A stretch of 19,729 nt of DNA from an uncultured Ezakiella sp. (GTDB taxonomy: Bacteria > Bacillota > Clostridia > Tissierellales > Peptoniphilaceae). Numbering within the stretch: position 1 is the first letter of the stretch; the number at the start of each line of letters is the position of its first letter. This document shows, in pieces, positions 1 to 7,168 of this stretch. The DNA lies in the NCBI GenBank assembly GCA_947293975.1, contig CAMYPV010000020.1, forward strand, positions 1-19,729. Direction: 5' to 3'. The position numbers and the translations under genes are program-made. The notes below the pieces were generated by a model that was not told where the DNA came from, searched no databases, and saw only the letters and a program-made list of their open reading frames with translations.

Positions 1-353
1 ATATGCTCCACATTTTGCGGATATTTTATCGCATAGCAAAGTGCAAGCGTTGTGCCGTAGCTGCCGCCAAACAGAATTATTTTGTCAAAGCCGTAGTGGC
101 GTCTAATCGTCTCGATGTCCTCGACCGAATCGAAGACGCTGTTGTCCTTGCGTTCCAAAAACGGCTCGCTCTTTCCGGTGCCTCTTTGATCAAAGGCGAT
201 CACGTGATATTTGTCGAGATCAAAAAATGAAAAACTCGCCTCGCCAATGCTGCCGCCTGGGCCGCCGTGCAAAAATATAACTGGTCTGCCTTCTTTGTTT
301 CCTTTTTCGTGAATTGCAATCTTGTGAAGATCGCTAACTTTTAATAAATACAT
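1..353 (-). CDS. pip: Proline iminopeptidase-like alpha/beta hydrolase, N-terminal part (cut by window edge)
   Basis: The reverse complement of the first 353 bases encodes 117 residues from an ATG at 353 and runs off the left edge. Three landmarks of peptidase family S33 are visible: HGGPGG at residues 29-34 (oxyanion hole), DQRGTGKS at 55-62, and the nucleophile elbow GGSYG at 96-100 with Ser98. Members of this family remove N-terminal proline from peptides in the cytoplasm; other S33 aminopeptidases share the same N-terminal motifs. The start lies one base after the rae1 stop, and the only ribosome binding site candidate (GAGAGGGA) is inside the end of rae1, so it is probably translationally coupled as the last visible gene of the operon. 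The Asp and His of the triad lie outside the window. Confidence 0.85.
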   Translation of the reverse strand, partial: MYLLKVSDLHKIAIHEKGNKEGRPVIFLHGGPGGSIGEASFSFFDLDKYHVIAFDQRGTGKSEPFLERKDNSVFDSVEDIETIRRHYGFDKIILFGGSYGTTLALCYAIKYPQNVEH

Positions 354-354
354 A

Positions 355-855
355 TCAATCCCTCTCCAACCATTTTCTAAGTTCAGCCTCAAGGCTGTTT
401 GTGTTTTTTACATACTCGTTTTTAATCTTCTCGCGCTCGTGCATTTTCTTTTCCAATTTCAAGCTGTCCTCTATCAATGCAAAAAAGGCACGACTCCCCA
501 ATCGAATCGCACCTTCATTAAACGCAAGAGTACTCTCTGCCAAATCGTTTGTGACAACTGTCATCTTGTAGCGATTTTGATAATTATATGTCGCCGCCTC
601 GATGTAGCTGTCTGCAGTTTCGTTCTCCTTTGTAAACACAATCGTAAGCCCGTCTTTCTCGTAACTCTCTCCACGATTGTCCTTTACCATGTGACCATCG
701 TACACGACGATGATTTTTTTCTTGATATATTTTGAGTAGCCAGACAAAATATTCTCCAGCTCTCGTCTTGCCTCTTCAAGCGAGATGTCAAGAAGTTCTT
801 TAAGATGACTTGCGTGTATTAAATTGTACCCATCAACCAAAAAAACTTCCTTCAT
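355..855 (-). CDS. rae1: Rae1/YacP-type NYN-domain endoribonuclease
   Basis: This 166-residue protein matches the YacP/Rae1 family, ribosome-associated endonucleases that cut mRNA during translation (known for Bacillus subtilis Rae1). The NYN (PIN-like) fold is marked by the opening VDGYNLIHA with Asp8, by NETADSYIE with Asp82, and by VTNDLAES with Asp104, the acidic residues expected to hold the metal. The C-terminal third (about 130-166) is highly charged and probably helical. The length is normal for the family. A GAGGAG site 3 bases before the ATG overlaps the rlmB stop codon, so it is coupled to rlmB. The order cysS-mrnC-rlmB-rae1 is the same as in Bacillus, which supports the assignment. 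Confidence 0.9.
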   Translation of the reverse strand: MKEVFLVDGYNLIHASHLKELLDISLEEARRELENILSGYSKYIKKKIIVVYDGHMVKDNRGESYEKDGLTIVFTKENETADSYIEAATYNYQNRYKMTVVTNDLAESTLAFNEGAIRLGSRAFFALIEDSLKLEKKMHEREKIKNEYVKNTNSLEAELRKWLERD

Positions 856-863
856 TTGCTCCT

Positions 864-1574
864 CTATTTACAACTTTTCTTGTAGTATTCGTAAAACACA
901 ATCGACGCAGCAACGCTTGCGTTTAAAGATCCGACTGTGCTGTCTTTTTTCATTGGTATTGTCAAAATCTTGTCGCATTCTTTTTTGACGCCGTCACGCA
1001 TTCCCGAATGTTCGCTGCCAATTACAATAACCACGTCATCGTCAAACACTTCGCTCACGTCGTCGCCCTCCATGTCTGTGCCGCACACAAAATATCCGGC
1101 ATCTTTAAGATCACGAAGTGCGCGCGCCAGGTTTACAACCATAATTACCGGCACGTCCTCGAGTCCACCCTGTGCAGTCTTGATAACCGTCGGAGTGATC
1201 TGCGCTGACCTGTCCTTTGTAATTATGACGGCGCTTATATTAAAAATGCTTGCGCTTCTTATGATGCTTCCGAGATTGCCAACGTCTTCAATGCTATCAA
1301 GCGCAACGATTGCTCGGCGGCTTTCCTTTGGACGCTCCAAAAACTCGTCAAGCTCTGTGTATTTGTATTCTGGCACGACAAGCGCGACGCCTTGATGAGA
1401 CGATTTGAAACGCGAAAAGAAATTTCTGTCCTCTCTTATTTCTAGATTCTCGGCTTCCGCAAGCTCTAAAATTTCTCTTAGTTTTGGTAATTTCTTGTCC
1501 ATTACAACGAGGCGAATTTTTTCGCCACTGCCCTTTAGGGCCTCGGTAACGGCTCTAACTCCTATTATCTCCAT
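864..1574 (-). CDS. rlmB: 23S rRNA (guanosine-2'-O-)-methyltransferase RlmB (SpoU/TrmH family)
   Basis: This is a 236-residue SPOUT-class methyltransferase. All three SpoU/TrmH motifs are visible: SIEDVGNLGSIIRSA near residues 93-107, IGSEHSGMRDG near 185-195, and VGSLNASVAASIVFYE near 214-229. The N-terminal 75 residues form the small substrate-binding domain of RlmB-type enzymes, starting with the typical I-G-x-R-A-V-T-E-A-L pattern. RlmB methylates a conserved guanosine in 23S rRNA; paralogous 23S or tRNA specificity cannot be excluded from sequence. An AAGGAG site 5 bases before the ATG supports this start, although the first 20 bases overlap the end of mrnC. Position between mrnC and rae1 matches the conserved Firmicutes cluster. 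Confidence 0.88.
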   Translation of the reverse strand: MEIIGVRAVTEALKGSGEKIRLVVMDKKLPKLREILELAEAENLEIREDRNFFSRFKSSHQGVALVVPEYKYTELDEFLERPKESRRAIVALDSIEDVGNLGSIIRSASIFNISAVIITKDRSAQITPTVIKTAQGGLEDVPVIMVVNLARALRDLKDAGYFVCGTDMEGDDVSEVFDDDVVIVIGSEHSGMRDGVKKECDKILTIPMKKDSTVGSLNASVAASIVFYEYYKKSCK

Positions 1575-1956
1575 TTCTTCTCCTTTTTATCTCTTCAAAA
1601 AGATAATCCAAACGCTCCTTTGCGCCCGACAAATAAAGTGCGCCCACAAGCGCCTCAAAACCCGTCGCAAGTCTGTAGACCTGAATCTTCGTGTGCTTCG
1701 GTGCGTGCTGCGAACGATTTCTGGCGCGCTTTACAAGATCAAGTTCCTCTTCTGTCAAAAGCTCCTCGATGTTTTTAAAGTCACGCATCTGCGCATTTGC
1801 ACTCACGTATTGAACCGCCTTTTTGTGCAAGTCGTTCACGCGCAAATTCTCATGCACAAGCTCACGCCTAACCATCAGCTCGTACACCGCGTCGCCAAAA
1901 AACGCCAGATTAAGTGCGTCTAAGTTCGCACACTCACGTTTTAAACCCTCTGCCAC
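1555..1956 (-). CDS. mrnC: Mini-ribonuclease 3 (MrnC)
   Basis: This 133-residue protein is an RNase III catalytic domain without the double-stranded RNA binding domain, as in B. subtilis Mini-III, which matures 23S rRNA ends. The first catalytic motif is NLAFFGDAVYELMVRRE (residues 16-32, Asp22) and the second is ATGFEALVGALYL (97-109, Glu101); the conserved R-A-R-N-x-R-S/Q loop precedes it. The start is a GTG at 1956, inside the last 16 bases of cysS, with a rather distant AAGGA; translation is probably coupled to cysS. Its tail overlaps the rlmB start by 20 bases. Short length and cluster position make the call firm. Confidence 0.9.
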   Translation of the reverse strand: MAEGLKRECANLDALNLAFFGDAVYELMVRRELVHENLRVNDLHKKAVQYVSANAQMRDFKNIEELLTEEELDLVKRARNRSQHAPKHTKIQVYRLATGFEALVGALYLSGAKERLDYLFEEIKRRRNGDNRS

Positions 1957-3335
1957 TCTACGCCGTCCTTGGTGTCTTTTAATTCGATACCCTTTGCTTT
2001 TAGCTCGTCTCTAATCTCGTCTGCACGCTTGTAGTCTTTGTTCTTGCGTGCAAGTTCCCTTTCGTGAATCATATTTTCAATGTCAATGTCAAGTGACTCA
2101 TCCTCGTCTTCGATAACGCCAAAAATCAGCACAAAATCGTCAAAAAGTTTCTTTGCGTGATTTAAAACATCAAGCGGAGTATTTTCATCAAGCTCTGTGT
2201 TGATGAGTTTTGACAGACTAATCCAATCCGTCACAGCATCCGGCGTGTTCAAGTCGTCGTCCATGTGTTCAATCAGACTCGCGCGTATTGCGTCGATTTG
2301 CTTGATGATGTCACAGTTTTCGCCCGCATTTTCGCCTGAGTTTTGATCAATGAGTGACTGCAAACGCTTTTTGGAATTTCTAAGCCTGTTAATAACTGAT
2401 TTAATCGACGCAATTACATCTTTCGAATAATTGAGCGGCTTTCTGTAATGAGCGTTTAAAATGAAAAATCTCAAAACCTCCGCGCCCTCGTTTTCAATGA
2501 ATTCGTTTGCGTAAAAGAAATTGCCAAGCGATTTACTCATCTTGATATTGTCGATATTTATCATGCCGTTGTGCATCCAATAATGCGCAAGCGGTGCATC
2601 GTTAAGCGCCTCTGACTGTGCGATTTCGTTTTCGTGATGCGGGAATTTTAAATCCTCTCCACCTGCGTGAATGTCAATGGTTGAGCCGAAGCGTGATTTG
2701 ATCATGGTCGAACATTCAATATGCCAACCAGGTCTACCCTCGCTCCACGGACTGTCCCAATAAGGTTCGCCCGGCTTTTTCTCCTTCCAGAGCGTAAAAT
2801 CGAGCGGATCTTCCTTCTCGGAATTCTCCTCAATGCGTGCGCCGACTTCAAGCTCCTCGATATTTCTGTTTGAAAGCGTGCCGTATTCTTTTAATTTTCT
2901 GACGCGAAAATAAACCGAGCCATTCGATTCGTACGCAAAACCCTTGTCGATTAGACCTTTGATAAAGTCGATTATATCGTCCATGTGTTCTGTGCAAGTC
3001 GGATGTTCGATTGGATATTTATAAACGCCGAGCTTTTCGTAATCTTCTTTGACGCTTTCGATGTAGCGTTTTGAAATCGTCTCGATATCTACGCCCTCTT
3101 CGTTTGCCTTGTTGATGATTTTGTCGTCAACATCCGTAAAATTGCTGACAAAATCGACATGATAGCCTTTAAAAATCAAATATCTTCTTAAAATATCAAA
3201 GCTAACTTGCGGACGAACATTTCCCAAGTGCATTCTGTTGTATACCGTTGGCCCACACACATACATAGTAACAAGCCCGTCTTTGATGGTTTTGAATTCT
3301 TCTTTTTTTCTGGTATATGAGTTGAAAATCTGCAT
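1941..3335 (-). CDS. cysS: Cysteinyl-tRNA synthetase
   Basis: This 464-residue class I aminoacyl-tRNA synthetase charges tRNA-Cys in the cytoplasm. Visible signatures are CGPTVYNRMHLGN (27-39; HLGN is the HIGH-type box), KMSKS at 265-269, and the four zinc ligands that recognise cysteine: Cys27, Cys208 (HIECST), His233 and Glu237 (FPHHENE). The helical-bundle and anticodon-binding regions follow, ending near a Lys/Glu-rich helix. Length is typical. TAGGAGG lies 5 bases before the ATG and overlaps the upstream mgtE stop. Gene order with mrnC and rlmB is the standard Firmicutes arrangement. Placement behind two mgtE genes is less usual. Confidence 0.97.
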   Translation of the reverse strand: MQIFNSYTRKKEEFKTIKDGLVTMYVCGPTVYNRMHLGNVRPQVSFDILRRYLIFKGYHVDFVSNFTDVDDKIINKANEEGVDIETISKRYIESVKEDYEKLGVYKYPIEHPTCTEHMDDIIDFIKGLIDKGFAYESNGSVYFRVRKLKEYGTLSNRNIEELEVGARIEENSEKEDPLDFTLWKEKKPGEPYWDSPWSEGRPGWHIECSTMIKSRFGSTIDIHAGGEDLKFPHHENEIAQSEALNDAPLAHYWMHNGMINIDNIKMSKSLGNFFYANEFIENEGAEVLRFFILNAHYRKPLNYSKDVIASIKSVINRLRNSKKRLQSLIDQNSGENAGENCDIIKQIDAIRASLIEHMDDDLNTPDAVTDWISLSKLINTELDENTPLDVLNHAKKLFDDFVLIFGVIEDEDESLDIDIENMIHERELARKNKDYKRADEIRDELKAKGIELKDTKDGVEWQRV

Positions 3336-3343
3336 ATTTCCTC

Positions 3344-4717
3344 CTAGAATCCTATGATATTACTTGCAAGCGTAAAGTAAACGATAAGCGTCGTTGCGTC
3401 TGCAAGTGTCGTAATAAGTGGCGACGCCATGATTGCTGGATCCATCTTTAATTTGTACGCCACAATCGGAAGCAGTCCGCCCAACAGCTTTGCCGCCGTA
3501 ACTGCGCCAATCATTGTAAGTGCAACCGTCAGTGCAACATCAGCAGGTGCGCCGTCAACATAAATAATCTTAAAATAATTTATAAATGCAAGCACAAGTC
3601 CACAGATCATTGCGACTTGAAGCTCTTTAAACAAGACCTTTAGCCAGTCTTTTGTCTCGATTTCGCCAGTGCCAAGTCCGCGAATAATAAGCGTGCTTGA
3701 TTGCGAACCGCTGTTACCGCCCGAACCCATGAGCATTGGGATAAAGCCCGACAAGAACGCAGTGTTTGCAAGCAGACTCTCGTAGCCATTGATGATGCGC
3801 TGCGTAATTGACGCCGAAATCATCAGCACAAGCAGCCAAATAATTCTGTGCTTTGCGTGATTAAATACACTCGTCTCTAGATACTCGTCATCGTTTGGAG
3901 TGATAGCAGCCATTTTTTGGAAGTCTTCATCCACCAAATCTTCGAGTAGTTCAAGAATGTCGTCGATTGTGATAATGCCCACAATTTTATTTTCGTTGTC
4001 GCACACAGGAATCGCCTCGAAGCCGTAACGCCTAAAAGTCTCGGCAACGGTTTTGTCGGTGTCGTGCGTGTTTAGATAAATTACATCTGGATTCATAAGC
4101 TCCTTGATCTTCTTGTCGTAATCGGAAGTCAAAACCTCTCTTAACGAGCAAATCCCCTCAAGATGCCTCGAATCATCTGTAACATAAAGCGTGTATATAG
4201 TCTCCTTTGTGATGCCCTCAGCCTTGATCTTGTCAATCGCCTCGCGCACCGTCATCTCTTTTTTCAAAGAAACATATTCAATCGTCATCAAACTTCCGGC
4301 TGAATCATCCGGATATTTTAAAAACTGATTTATAATCCTGCGATCCTCTGGACTCGATTGCTTGATAATCCTATCAACCACATCTGTGTCGACCTCTTCA
4401 AGCAGGTCAATAACGTCGTCCATGTACATATCGTCAAGAATTTCTGCAAGTTCCTTGTCGGTAACTGTCTTTACAATTTCCTCTTGTTGATCGTAGCAAA
4501 GATTGTGAAAAACCTCGCCCGCCATATCCTTTGGAAGTGCGCGGAAAATAATTGCGCCAGTCTTGTGATCCAAAGAGTCAATAAGCTCAGCAACGTCAAC
4601 CTCGTTCAAAACGGACAGCAAGACCTGAACGCCCTTGAAGTCCTTTTTTTCGACTAGTTCTTTTAGTCTTTTCTCGATTCTATCAAGCTCTATGGCTTTG
4701 TTTTTTAAATTATCCAT
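3344..4717 (-). CDS. mgtE: MgtE-family magnesium channel/transporter, copy 2 of the tandem pair
   Basis: This is a 457-residue MgtE. An acidic, helical MgtE N domain covers about residues 1-130, two CBS domains about 135-255 (beginning at YPDDSAGSLMTIEYV), then the connecting plug helix region with FQKMAAITPNDDEYL, and about five membrane segments from residue 285. The pore segment holds MGSGGNSGSQSSTLIIRG, and the last segments hold ADATTLIVYF, where the Asp matches the essential pore aspartate of Thermus MgtE. The family carries Mg2+ inward and closes when the cytoplasmic domain binds Mg2+. A GTG at 4723 would add two residues, but AGGTG at 4727-4723 is properly spaced only for the ATG at 4717. 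It starts 8 bases after the stop of the first copy. Confidence 0.93.
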   Translation of the reverse strand: MDNLKNKAIELDRIEKRLKELVEKKDFKGVQVLLSVLNEVDVAELIDSLDHKTGAIIFRALPKDMAGEVFHNLCYDQQEEIVKTVTDKELAEILDDMYMDDVIDLLEEVDTDVVDRIIKQSSPEDRRIINQFLKYPDDSAGSLMTIEYVSLKKEMTVREAIDKIKAEGITKETIYTLYVTDDSRHLEGICSLREVLTSDYDKKIKELMNPDVIYLNTHDTDKTVAETFRRYGFEAIPVCDNENKIVGIITIDDILELLEDLVDEDFQKMAAITPNDDEYLETSVFNHAKHRIIWLLVLMISASITQRIINGYESLLANTAFLSGFIPMLMGSGGNSGSQSSTLIIRGLGTGEIETKDWLKVLFKELQVAMICGLVLAFINYFKIIYVDGAPADVALTVALTMIGAVTAAKLLGGLLPIVAYKLKMDPAIMASPLITTLADATTLIVYFTLASNIIGF

Positions 4718-4725
4718 AGCCACAC

Positions 4726-6096
4726 CTAATAGTTAATCAATGATTGTGCAAAAATAAAATAAGCTGTCAAACTCGTTGCGTCCGCAATGGTCGTAATAAG
4801 TGGCGACGCCATAATCGCAGGGTCAAGCTTCAATGCAGCAGCCCCAATTGGCAAGAGTCCACCCACAAGCTTTGCAGCCGTAACGCTAACCACAAGTGTG
4901 CAGCTAACAGTAAGCGCAACCTCTGCACTAACACCATCGAAATAAATAACCTTAAAGTAATTTACAATCGCAAGTATAACGCCGCAGATAAGCGCAACCC
5001 TAAGCTCTTTCCAAAGCACCTTGAACCAGTCGCGACCCCTGATGTCGCCAACAGCCATACCACGAATAACAAGCGTGCTTGACTGCGAACCACTGTTACC
5101 GCCAGTGTCCATCAACATTGGAATAAATCCTGACAAAAACGGAATGCTCGATAAGAAATGCTCATAGTTATTGATAATCTTTTGCGTAATAGTCGATGAA
5201 ATCATCAGTACGAGCAGCCAAGGAATCCTGTGCTTCGCAAGTTGAAACGGCGAAGTCAAAAGATAAGGCGCCTCGTTCGGAGTGGTACCAGCCATTTTTT
5301 GGAAGTCTTCGGTCGTTTCTTCTTCCATAACGTCCAAGATGTCATCAACCGTAACAATCCCAACAATTCTACGCTCATTATCTACAATCGGAAGTGCCTT
5401 AAAACCGTATTTCTTAAAAATCGTCGCAACTTCCTCGCGGTCGTCATTGGTGTGCGCATAAATAACATCCGACTCCATCAAATCAGCCACAATCGCATCG
5501 CTCGGCGCAACGATCAACTCACGCAAAGACAAAATGCCCTCAAGCCTTCTCTTTTCGTCAGTAACATAAAGCGTGTAGATTGTCTCCTTGTCAATGCCCT
5601 CGCGCTTAATCTTCTCCAAAGCCTCCTTGACGGTCATCTCTTTTTTGAGACTTACATACTCAATCGTCATAATACTACCAGCAGAATCCTCAGGATATTT
5701 CAAAAACTGATTTATCAAATCCCTCTCATCCTTTGAAGTATTTTTTAAAATTCTATTAACAACAGTCGCCGGCATCTCTTCAAGCATATCAATCATATCG
5801 TCCATATTAAGCTCGTCTAAAATATCCTTGATTTCGGTATCTGTCGAAGCATTTATAATTGCTTGCTGCTGCTCAGCATCAAAATATTGAAAAACCTCCG
5901 CCGCCAAATCCTTTGGAAGCATGCGATACAAAACAGCACCGTTAACAGGGTCCATATCATCAATAAGATCAGCAATATCAATCTCGTTTAAACTAATAAG
6001 AAGCTCACGCGCCGATTTTAAATCCTTCTTTGAAATCAAATCGTGAAATTCTTGTTCTAATCTCTCAAATTCTAATAATCTCTTGTTTTCACTCAT
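4726..6096 (-). CDS. mgtE: MgtE-family magnesium channel/transporter, copy 1 of the tandem pair
   Basis: This is a 456-residue MgtE with the same layout as its downstream neighbour: N domain (about 1-130), paired CBS domains (from YPEDSAGSIMTIEYV), plug helix with FQKMAGTTPNEAPYL, and the membrane domain with MDTGGNSGSQSSTLVIRG and ADATSLTAYF. Long blocks of identity with the other copy, especially in the CBS and pore segments, show a gene duplication; divergence is spread evenly, so it is not recent. The pore loop reads M-D-T-G-G here and M-G-S-G-G in the other copy. AAAGGAGGG precedes the ATG. It is the first gene of the operon, behind a strong promoter and a leader of only about 20 bases, too short for an Mg2+ riboswitch. 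Confidence 0.94.
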   Translation of the reverse strand: MSENKRLLEFERLEQEFHDLISKKDLKSARELLISLNEIDIADLIDDMDPVNGAVLYRMLPKDLAAEVFQYFDAEQQQAIINASTDTEIKDILDELNMDDMIDMLEEMPATVVNRILKNTSKDERDLINQFLKYPEDSAGSIMTIEYVSLKKEMTVKEALEKIKREGIDKETIYTLYVTDEKRRLEGILSLRELIVAPSDAIVADLMESDVIYAHTNDDREEVATIFKKYGFKALPIVDNERRIVGIVTVDDILDVMEEETTEDFQKMAGTTPNEAPYLLTSPFQLAKHRIPWLLVLMISSTITQKIINNYEHFLSSIPFLSGFIPMLMDTGGNSGSQSSTLVIRGMAVGDIRGRDWFKVLWKELRVALICGVILAIVNYFKVIYFDGVSAEVALTVSCTLVVSVTAAKLVGGLLPIGAAALKLDPAIMASPLITTIADATSLTAYFIFAQSLINY

Positions 6097-6123
6097 TGAG
6101 AAACCCTCCTTTCTATCTGTTTA

Positions 6124-6152
6124 ATTATAACACATAAGAAAATACCATTCAA
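6124..6152 (-). promoter_or_regulatory. Promoter of the mgtE-mgtE-cysS-mrnC-rlmB-rae1-pip operon
   Basis: On the minus strand TTGAAT (6152-6147) is followed after 17 bases by a perfect TATAAT (6129-6124). The predicted start of transcription is near 6117, only about 20 bases before the mgtE ATG. It lies just downstream of the tetR terminator, so the operon is insulated. Confidence 0.8.
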
Positions 6153-6164
6153 CAAAAAACACCC

Positions 6165-6194
6165 AAAAAATAAAAACACGCGAAAACGCGTGTT
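6165..6194 (-). terminator. Intrinsic terminator of the tetR-family gene
   Basis: A perfect 8-bp stem AACACGCG/CGCGTGTT (6194-6187 with 6182-6175) closes a 4-base loop, and on the minus strand it runs into TTTATTTTTT. It lies 31 bases beyond the tetR stop. Confidence 0.85.
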
Positions 6195-6225
6195 AAATGT
6201 GAAAATAATTTGTTGATAGATATTA

Positions 6226-6924
6226 TTAAATATAAGTATCAAAAAACGGATGACTTACATCTTTATTTAAAAAAGATTTTGTAGCTCTACATATATAAGA
6301 CATTGTAATATTTCTTGCATCATCATATTCAATCAAATTATTTAAGGCTCTATAAAGCATTCCCTCAAATATTACTAGGGTCATGTCATTTAGTTCAACA
6401 GCCTGATCCTTTGTTATAAGTCCATCTTTTACTAATGCATCAGTGCTAATCAACGCCCTTTCTGTAAGATTAGTACGTATAAGCATCGTTGAAGTACGCG
6501 GATTTATATCTGTATATAAATCTTCAGGAAACAGTTTATAATATTGCTCAACCAAACTTTCGGTTGATCTTTTTTTGTCTGCCAAAAATATAAAATAATA
6601 TAATTCAGGTTTTTCAAATGCGTGGTCACAAAAACAATCCCATATAATTAAGAAATAATCAAGACTGGTCTTTGCATTTTTTAAATAATGTTTAATATCA
6701 TTTGAATAATCTTTTATCATGCGCATTGAAGCAAAAAAACGCAGGTGATCAAAATTTTCAAAATAATTATAAAAAGTAGCCTGATTAATACCAGCAAGCT
6801 TTGAAACATCTCTTATACTTGCTTTTGAATATCCCTTTTCAACCATTGCCTCTTCACAAGCAAGTATACATTTTTTAATTGTAATAATTCTTTGTTCTTT
6901 TCTTGTTATATATTCCTTTGTCAT
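6226..6924 (-). CDS. TetR/AcrR-family transcriptional regulator, likely repressor of the grdIH-BCCT operon
   Basis: This 232-residue protein has an N-terminal TetR helix-turn-helix at about residues 18-62, including YSKASIRDVSKLAGI and the recognition helix with NQATFYNYFENFDHL. The remaining 170 residues are helical and form the variable ligand and dimer domain; I do not recognise a known ligand class. It is transcribed away from grdI and has its own promoter and terminator. The divergent arrangement and the paired palindromes at the grdI promoter suggest that it controls the betaine genes, perhaps sensing betaine or a product; that is inference. Start chosen at the ATG preceded by AAAAGGATATGAT. 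Base usage is AT-rich, like the grd genes and unlike the mgtE-cysS block. Confidence 0.9.
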   Translation of the reverse strand: MTKEYITRKEQRIITIKKCILACEEAMVEKGYSKASIRDVSKLAGINQATFYNYFENFDHLRFFASMRMIKDYSNDIKHYLKNAKTSLDYFLIIWDCFCDHAFEKPELYYFIFLADKKRSTESLVEQYYKLFPEDLYTDINPRTSTMLIRTNLTERALISTDALVKDGLITKDQAVELNDMTLVIFEGMLYRALNNLIEYDDARNITMSYICRATKSFLNKDVSHPFFDTYI

Positions 6925-6953
6925 ATCATATCCTTTTAAATGTTATCCAATAT

Positions 6954-6982
6954 ATTATATCAAATTTACAATTACGATTCAA
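6954..6982 (-). promoter_or_regulatory. Promoter of the tetR-family gene
   Basis: On the minus strand TTGAAT (6982-6977), a 17-base spacer and TATAAT (6959-6954) form a near-consensus promoter about 30 bases upstream of the start codon. It does not overlap the palindromes at 7074-7124, so autoregulation would have to act from a distance of about 90 bases or more. Confidence 0.75.
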
Positions 6983-7070
6983 TAAACAATATGAGTTTTA
7001 TAAGTTTTTGTTATAAGTAAGCATTATATACGTTATAAAAAAATTAAATGATTTATTGCGGTAAAACAAC

Positions 7071-7099
7071 TTGAACTTCAAACGCGTTTATGCTATATT
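7071..7099 (+). promoter_or_regulatory. Promoter of the grdI-grdH-BCCT operon
   Basis: TTGAAC (7071-7076), a 17-base spacer and TATATT (7094-7099, preceded by TGC close to an extended -10) give a predicted start near 7106. Left operator arm sits inside the spacer. Confidence 0.75.
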
Positions 7100-7124
7100 A
7101 ATTGTATCAAACGTGTTTGAAGTT
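7074..7124. promoter_or_regulatory. Paired palindromic operators flanking the grdI -10 box
   Basis: Two 16-base arms, 7074-7089 and 7109-7124, are reverse complements of each other with one mismatch. Each arm also contains its own palindrome: AAACGCGTTT (7080-7089, perfect) and AAACGTGTTT (7109-7118, one mismatched pair). The first lies between -35 and -10 and the second just after the transcription start, the classic geometry for repression. The divergent TetR-family protein is the most likely ligand; a LacI-type regulator, which also favours central CG, is an alternative. Confidence 0.7.
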
Positions 7125-7168
7125 TGTTAAACAATACAATGGTATTAATAAAAAAAGGGAGGTAGTTT

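Noticed and set aside
937..1395. Long plus-strand open frames opposite rlmB, cysS, mgtE, the lipoproteins and others
   Set aside because: They lie antisense to well-supported genes, have no family signatures, and mostly lack a ribosome binding site; they are shadows of the codon bias.
6097..6123. Mg2+ riboswitch (M-box) upstream of mgtE
   Set aside because: The promoter predicts a leader of only about 20 bases, far too short for a known Mg2+-sensing RNA.
7076..7122. CcpA cre sites at the grdI promoter
   Set aside because: The palindromes have a central CG and flanking A/T like cre, but do not fit the WTGNNANCGNWNNCAW pattern at the outer positions; a local TetR operator fits better.
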